Below are positions 9,604 to 12,953 of a stretch of 12,953 nucleotides of DNA, piece by piece. The stretch comes from CAZEDU01 sp964511185 (lineage in GTDB: Bacteria; Myxococcota; Myxococcia; Myxococcales; Myxococcaceae). The stretch spans positions 1-12,953 of the forward strand of contig CAZEDU010000137.1 of NCBI GenBank assembly GCA_964511185.1, given 5' to 3'. A model generated the notes under the pieces. The model did no database searches. It saw only the letters and a program-made list of their open reading frames with translations, and was not told the origin of the DNA. Each line of letters opens with the position of its first letter. Positions within the stretch are counted from its first letter, which is position 1. The position numbers were made by a program, and so were the translations under genes.

Positions 9604-10795
9604 GCTCCGCCAAGCCCGGCAGCTGCGCCGCGCGCTCGAGCACTTCGGTTCCAGGAATCCATTTCCAACCCGAGGCGATCAGGTTCGTGGGCGAGCCCTC
9701 GGCGTTGACCTCCTGCCGGTAGGCGATCGACGGGCTCGTCTTCGGCAGCTTCGACTTGTCCACGAAGGAGGACCGCCCGACCGCGTGGAGGTTGACCTCT
9801 TCCTCGAGCACGTCGCGCACGAACGCGCGGTTGCTCTCGTGCGGCATCGGCGCGTCGATGCGGTTGGGGAGCACCTCGGCCGGGTCGCGGCGCTCGACCT
9901 GCTTGAACAGCTCGGCCACCAACCGCACGTGCCCCAGCTCGTAATCGAGGAGCCGTTCCCAGAGCGCCTTGATGCGCGGGGTCTTCTCGTGCTGCACGCA
10001 GCTCCAGTAGTTGTACGCCTCGGTGGCCTCGTGGAGCAGCCACTTCTCGAGCCAGGTCTCGGTCGAGTCGATGATCGACTCGTATTGCGTGACGTGCTGC
10101 TCCTCGATCGACGCGATCTCCGCGTAGAGCTGGCGCGCGAGCGGGTCGGAGAAGAACGGCCCCACGTTCATGTAGTAGTCGTGCGTCTGATGCTCCGCCG
10201 CCATGATGGTGTACGCGTGGAGCTTGGTCAGGGGCGCCGCAGTGCTTCGATCGTAGGCCTCGCGCAGGTCGTCGTCGGGCGCGCGGTGTTGGTCGATGGT
10301 CGGCCGCCCGGGGATGATGTCCGAGTAGCTCTGGACGATGGTGTTCGGATCTTTCCCCTCGAGGCGGTCGTAGAGCGCCGAGTAGCGGTAGAGGTGATCG
10401 AAGTCCTCGAGCAGCCCGTAGCGGTAGACCTGCGCCAGGTAGGGATCCGGCTCACGGCGCGCGACGGCGGCGGTGATCTCGATGGCGACCTGCTCGAAGC
10501 CCAAGGTCGTCTCGAGCGGGTTCTGATCTCCTGGGTGCAGCCAGTTCACCAACGTCTGCTGGTGCTGCTCGACACGCCGCACCTGCGCGAGCGGCAGCTG
10601 CAGGTCGCGGTTCATGCGCGCCGCGGCATGCGAGAAGCGAATCGCCTCGGACTCGATGCCGTTCATCAAGATCACGCGCACGCGCGTGAACGCGTCGTCG
10701 TTCAGCTTGCTGTACGGCTGCTGCACCAGCTCCTTCCAGGTGAAGCGCTGCCGATCCAGCGACGTTCCTTTGTCCTTCAGTAAGTCGAGCGCCAT
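9590..10795 (-). CDS. Large ferritin-like (putative diiron) protein, first gene of the pair
   Basis: The 401-residue, largely helical, His/Glu-rich protein has no named family I can assign with certainty. Ferritin-like metal-ligand patterns recur: E130-xxx-H134 (LLEDFDHLYRYSAL), E201 (IMAAEHQTHDYY), E231-x-x-H234 (ASIEEQHVTQYES), E256 and E259 (LHEATEAYNY) and E286-x-x-H289 (LDYELGHVRLVAELF). The set E201, E231xxH234, E256 or E259, E286xxH289 matches one four-helix diiron site. Earlier helices with E48, E50, H56, H78 and H134 suggest a second helical unit, possibly a degenerate duplicate. There is no signal peptide or membrane segment. I chose ATG 10795 (MALDLLKDKG), preceded by AGAGG, over an upstream TTG at 10870 that would add a Pro-rich non-family leader. 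The stop overlaps the next gene's start by 4 bp (ATGA), so the two proteins are probably made together and may act together. Confidence 0.82.
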   Translation of the reverse strand: MALDLLKDKGTSLDRQRFTWKELVQQPYSKLNDDAFTRVRVILMNGIESEAIRFSHAAARMNRDLQLPLAQVRRVEQHQQTLVNWLHPGDQNPLETTLGFEQVAIEITAAVARREPDPYLAQVYRYGLLEDFDHLYRYSALYDRLEGKDPNTIVQSYSDIIPGRPTIDQHRAPDDDLREAYDRSTAAPLTKLHAYTIMAAEHQTHDYYMNVGPFFSDPLARQLYAEIASIEEQHVTQYESIIDSTETWLEKWLLHEATEAYNYWSCVQHEKTPRIKALWERLLDYELGHVRLVAELFKQVERRDPAEVLPNRIDAPMPHESNRAFVRDVLEEEVNLHAVGRSSFVDKSKLPKTSPSIAYRQEVNAEGSPTNLIASGWKWIPGTEVLERAAQLPGLAERRLQ

Positions 10796-10836
10796 GGGCC
10801 TCTCTTGGGGCGTGGGAGAAGGCGCAAGGTGCGAAC

Positions 10837-10851
10837 GTCGGGAGGCCCGAC
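10837..10851. promoter_or_regulatory. Inverted repeat upstream of the ferritin-like pair
   Basis: GTCGGG (10837-10842) and CCCGAC (10846-10851) form a perfect 6-bp inverted repeat with a 3-nt centre, about 42 bp before the ferritin-like start at 10795. It could be a leader hairpin or an operator. In DNA this GC-rich such repeats are common, so it is listed as a weak candidate. Confidence 0.2.
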
Positions 10852-10885
10852 AAGGTGGACTGTAGGGCAAGGGAGGGTACGGGAC

Positions 10886-10895
10886 NNNNNNNNNN
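10886..10895. other. Assembly gap (10 N)
   Basis: Ten ambiguous bases adjoin the hexamer array, a position where short reads often fail to assemble. The true length of missing DNA may differ from 10 bp, so the distance between the ferritin-like pair and the array is not known, and the promoter region of the pair may be incomplete. Confidence 0.95.
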
Positions 10896-10902
10896 AACTG
10901 CC

Positions 10903-11007
10903 GTCGCCGTCGCCGTTCACGTCAACGTCAACGTCAACGTCGTCGTTGACGTCGTCGTCGTCGTTGACGTCGTCGGCGTCGGCGTCGGCGTCGGCGTCGT
11001 GAACGGC
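10903..11007. repeat. GTC-rich hexamer tandem array bounded by an inverted repeat
   Basis: Seventeen consecutive hexamers run from 10903 to 11004: GTCGCC x2, GTTCAC, GTCAAC x3, GTCGTC, GTTGAC, GTCGTC x2, GTTGAC, GTCGTC, GGCGTC x4, GTGAAC. The outer edges are exact reverse complements, GCCGTTCAC (10912-10920) and GTGAACGGC (10999-11007), and GTCAAC units on the left face GTTGAC units on the right. The minus strand reads as an Asp-rich string (DADADAD, DDVNDDDDVNDD, DVDVDVNGDGDG), but no supported gene contains it. It lies in the spacer between the minus-strand genes starting at 10795 and ending at 11036. The array can vary in length through slippage; any function is unknown. Confidence 0.8.
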
Positions 11008-11035
11008 CTTAAACCGCCTGCCGCCACACCCTTAA

Positions 11036-11674
11036 CTAGAGCCCCAAGTCGCCCAACAAAGCTTCGAGCTCGGCGTCGAGCGCGGCTTCTTCCTCCGGCG
11101 TGAGCTCTTCCAGCTCGCCGATGAAGATCTCATCCTCCGGAAGCGCCTCGGGCGGCGCGGGCGAACCGGCGGGCCGAGTCAGCGCGTCGTAGCGGGCCTG
11201 CAGATCACCGCGCACGGCCTCCAGGTGGTTCACCACGCCAAAGAAACGCTTCCACTCCAGGATGCGCTGCGTGACCTTCCCAGCCGGCCACGGCTTACCT
11301 TGGCTCTCGAGCCGGCGCTTCATCTGCACCAGCGCCTTCAAGTTCCCCTTGAGCTTGTTGTAGACGGGGCGCAGCCGCGGCAGGACCTTGTCGAGCTCGG
11401 CGACGAGCTGCTGGAGCGCCTGCGGGTTGTCCGCCATCGAATAGACGCCGTCTTTGTGCGCGAGCACCTTGGCGATGAGTCGGCGGAACCGCTTGCCCGC
11501 CTTGACCGTGTCGCCGCCGTTGTCGCGCGACGTCTTCGCCGCCCGGACCACTTCAGAACGGATGGTCTTGAGGGCGTAGCCCAGCTTGGAGAGCTGCTTA
11601 TTGAACCGCTCCTGAACAATGGAGTCGGGCGTAGGGGGATACCAGGTCACCTGCCCCAGGGACGGCGTGCTCAT
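11036..11674 (-). CDS. Unknown protein with basic helical body and acidic C-terminal tail
   Basis: The 212-residue protein is not recognised. Residues 20-165 are predicted helical and Lys/Arg-rich ('KTIRSEVVRAAKTSRD', 'GKRFRRLIAKVLAHKDG', 'LKALVQMKRRLESQGK'), with heptad-like Leu/Val spacing around 85-125 that suggests helical bundles or a short coiled coil. After a Pro/Ala linker (168-178), residues 179-208 are strongly acidic (PEDEIFIGELEELTPEEEAALDAELEALLGD condensed). Such charge separation can mean self-masking of a nucleic-acid- or protein-binding body by the tail, but no domain supports this. No signal peptide or membrane segment is visible. ATG 11674 has AAGGA 9 bp upstream. It lies 109 bp after the previous minus-strand gene with a strong hairpin between them, so separate or partly attenuated transcription is likely. 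Confidence 0.7.
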   Translation of the reverse strand: MSTPSLGQVTWYPPTPDSIVQERFNKQLSKLGYALKTIRSEVVRAAKTSRDNGGDTVKAGKRFRRLIAKVLAHKDGVYSMADNPQALQQLVAELDKVLPRLRPVYNKLKGNLKALVQMKRRLESQGKPWPAGKVTQRILEWKRFFGVVNHLEAVRGDLQARYDALTRPAGSPAPPEALPEDEIFIGELEELTPEEEAALDAELEALLGDLGL

Positions 11675-11690
11675 GGCTTTCGATCCTTAG

Positions 11691-11715
11691 GGCCCGGGGG
11701 TGGGGGGACCGGGCC
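11691..11715 (-). terminator. GC-rich hairpin between two minus-strand genes
   Basis: GGCCCGG (11691-11697) and CCGGGCC (11709-11715) form a 7-bp all-GC stem with an 11-nt loop. It lies about 70 bp downstream of the stop at 11784 and just before the AAGGA ribosome site of the 212-residue gene. No T-tract follows on the minus strand, so it is not a canonical rho-independent terminator. It may end transcription of the upstream gene, or fold in the leader of the next one. Confidence 0.35.
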
Positions 11716-11783
11716 TCACCCAGGTTCTCGGTCCATCCCCCAGAATGTTGCCCAAGGGCTCTGCGCCAACAGTCTCAAGCCCG

Positions 11784-12560
11784 CTACGGCGGCGAGACCC
11801 TGGGCGCGGCCCGCGAGAAGAAGTCGCGAAGCGCGTCGAGGGTGCGCTTGGCACCCGCCGAGTCCGGAGCGTAGGCCGCGCTGCTCGGCCAGAGGCGGCT
11901 GACGCAGGTCGGCACGCCGCCGCTCATGCACTCGGCGCGCACCGTCTTGTCTTGCTCCACGAACGCCACCGCCGGAATGCGCAAGAGCCACGAGATGCGC
12001 AGGTCGCCGGTCGAGCGGACCACCTCCGCGACGTCTGCGGGCGAGAACCCCGCGGCCTGCGCGGTGGCGGCGAGGATCTGGTCGATGGGCTTGTTGCCGT
12101 GAAGCTTGCGCGCCAGGCGGGTGAGCCCAGAGGTGGAGCGCAGCCCCGCGTTGACTTGAATCGCGGCGATGCCGACCTGCCACGCCTGCCCCCGCGGCAT
12201 GGGCCTCAGCGGGTCGACCCAGACGTTCGGGGCGAAGTTCGAGAAGCTGATCGGCGTGACCGGGCGGCCGTTGATCTTCGAGCCCACCGCGAGCACGCCT
12301 TCCTTGAGCGACCACCACGCCACCCGCGCCGCCAGGTCGAGCTTGGCGTTGCGGTCGCCGGGCAGGCGCGGCACCACCCACTCGGCGATGTAACGGAGGT
12401 AGCGGGCCTCGCGGCTCGAGACGCGATGGCCGTTGACCGTCCCCAACCGCTGCGCCCGGCCGCGCTTCAACTCCGCCACGAAGTCGGCGGCCCGCCGCTT
12501 GTCTCCGGAGACCGCGTGGAAAGAATGTGCGCCGGCGGCGCGGCTCACTCGCTCAGCCAT
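11784..12560 (-). CDS. Unknown 258-residue protein
   Basis: I do not recognise the family. The protein is mostly helical. Residues 51-92 read 'ARYLRYIAEWVVPRLPG' then 'LAARVAWWSLKEGVLAVG'. About 40 residues after Glu87 comes 'WQVGIAAIQVNAGL' (127-140). A helix ending in Glu followed by a G-x-x-Q-like block is loosely like lysozyme-fold lytic transglycosylases, but the ES motif of that family is absent and the resemblance is weak. Cys211 and Cys219 (AECMSGGVPTC) could form a disulphide. No signal peptide is present; residues 1-45 are polar and basic. ATG 12560 lacks a clear Shine-Dalgarno and a later start is possible. It begins 30 bp after the stop of the next upstream gene and is probably cotranscribed with it. 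Confidence 0.65.
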   Translation of the reverse strand: MAERVSRAAGAHSFHAVSGDKRRAADFVAELKRGRAQRLGTVNGHRVSSREARYLRYIAEWVVPRLPGDRNAKLDLAARVAWWSLKEGVLAVGSKINGRPVTPISFSNFAPNVWVDPLRPMPRGQAWQVGIAAIQVNAGLRSTSGLTRLARKLHGNKPIDQILAATAQAAGFSPADVAEVVRSTGDLRISWLLRIPAVAFVEQDKTVRAECMSGGVPTCVSRLWPSSAAYAPDSAGAKRTLDALRDFFSRAAPRVSPP

Positions 12561-12590
12561 GGGTTCGACTGTACCCCAAAGGCGCCCGGC

Positions 12591-12953
12591 TCACCTGCCC
12601 GGGTGACCGCGGAGCGCCTCGAGCTTCCGCGCGGCGACGGCGAAGAAGTCGCGCCACCGAATCGACCGCGTCTCCTCCTCGCTCAAGCGGCCAAGGAGAT
12701 GAAAGTGAATCTCGCGGATGGCGTCCTCGCGCGTGTTCCCCGGCTCGGCCTCCATCAGCACATACGGCTCCTTGAACTGATTCGAAGCGGTCGGTACGCG
12801 GAGGCACAGCCCGAGCGCCTGACTGTCGCTCTCGACGAGCAGCAGCTCGACGCGGTGCTCGCCGGCCTCCGCCGTCGCGAGGATGATCTCCTTCGCGCCG
12901 CGCGCGCCGAGGCAGGTGTCCTTCTCGGTGAGCAGGAGCGCGCCGGGGAAGGC
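12591..12953 (-). CDS. Unknown protein, C-terminal part only
   Basis: The minus strand is open from the window edge (first full codon at 12953) to TGA at 12591-12593, giving the last 120 residues of a protein whose start lies outside. The visible part has strands in the first half ('FPGALLLTEKDTCLGARG', 'EIILATAEAGEHRVELLLVE') and helices in the second ('NTREDAIREIHFHLLGRL', 'IRWRDFFAVAARKLEALRG'). No catalytic motif or named domain is recognised. Codon use (G or C in third position) and amino-acid pattern support this frame over the shorter one that overlaps it. Thirty bp separate it from the 258-residue gene, which suggests a shared transcript. Confidence 0.65.
   Translation of the reverse strand, partial: AFPGALLLTEKDTCLGARGAKEIILATAEAGEHRVELLLVESDSQALGLCLRVPTASNQFKEPYVLMEAEPGNTREDAIREIHFHLLGRLSEEETRSIRWRDFFAVAARKLEALRGHPGR

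Noticed and set aside
9590..9640. Encapsulin cargo-loading peptide at the C-terminus of the first ferritin-like protein
   Set aside because: The ending LPGLAERRLQ only faintly recalls known targeting peptides, and no encapsulin shell gene is in the window.
9593..10783. A 396-codon plus-strand frame opposite the first ferritin-like gene
   Set aside because: It has no Shine-Dalgarno and no domain, and lies antisense to a His/Glu-patterned protein with sensible metal-ligand spacing.
10796..10870. N-terminal extension of the first ferritin-like protein to a TTG at 10870
   Set aside because: The added 25 residues are Pro/Arg/Ser-rich and unlike the protein. ATG 10795 has its own AGAGG site, and the extension runs toward the assembly gap.
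10903..11007. CRISPR array
   Set aside because: Units are 6-bp contiguous repeats without unique spacers, so this is a simple tandem repeat.

Overview
The window is GC-rich DNA (third codon positions are almost all G or C), densely packed with genes and with few stop codons in the shadow frames. A PilZ-Hsp70 fusion of a kind I associate with myxobacteria, a bacterial calpain, a secreted HEAT-repeat protein and GTC-rich hexamer spacers together suggest a myxobacterium or other Myxococcota. This is inference from gene style; there is no rRNA or other direct taxonomic marker here. A run of 10 Ns at 10886-10895 shows that this is a draft assembly.

Layout. (1) 1-488, minus: 5' end of a secreted HEAT-repeat protein, divergent from the next block. 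(2) 628-5565, plus: alaS (alanyl-tRNA synthetase) followed 6 bp later by a TTG-started Hsp70 homologue with an N-terminal PilZ-like domain, a Pro-rich linker and no C-terminal lid. (3) 5570-6523, minus: a zinc-free MDR-type NAD(P)H:quinone oxidoreductase, convergent with the Hsp70 gene with only 4 bp between stop codons. (4) 6726-8839, plus: a two-gene unit of a calpain-like cysteine protease (Cys359/His524/Asn544) and a 119-residue beta-rich protein of unknown function. It is preceded by a possible promoter and a hairpin that contains a Shine-Dalgarno-like sequence. (5) 8826-10795, minus: two ferritin-like diiron proteins, translationally coupled by an ATGA overlap. The end of the second overlaps the calpain-partner gene by 14 bp and reads through a doubled GGGGACTGTCCCC palindrome. 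(6) 10886-11007: assembly gap, then a 17-unit hexamer array bounded by an inverted repeat. (7) 11036-12953, minus: a charge-segregated 212-residue protein, a 258-residue unknown, and the 3' end of a further unknown gene.

Functionally the alaS/Hsp70 pair is a housekeeping translation and protein-folding unit. The calpain unit and the ferritin-like unit look like small accessory modules. The last three genes could not be assigned. No tRNA, rRNA, CRISPR array, insertion sequence or prophage was recognised. The best candidates for something little described are the calpain plus small partner, the PilZ-Hsp70 fusion, and the ferritin-like pair whose C-terminus is encoded by a repeat element.
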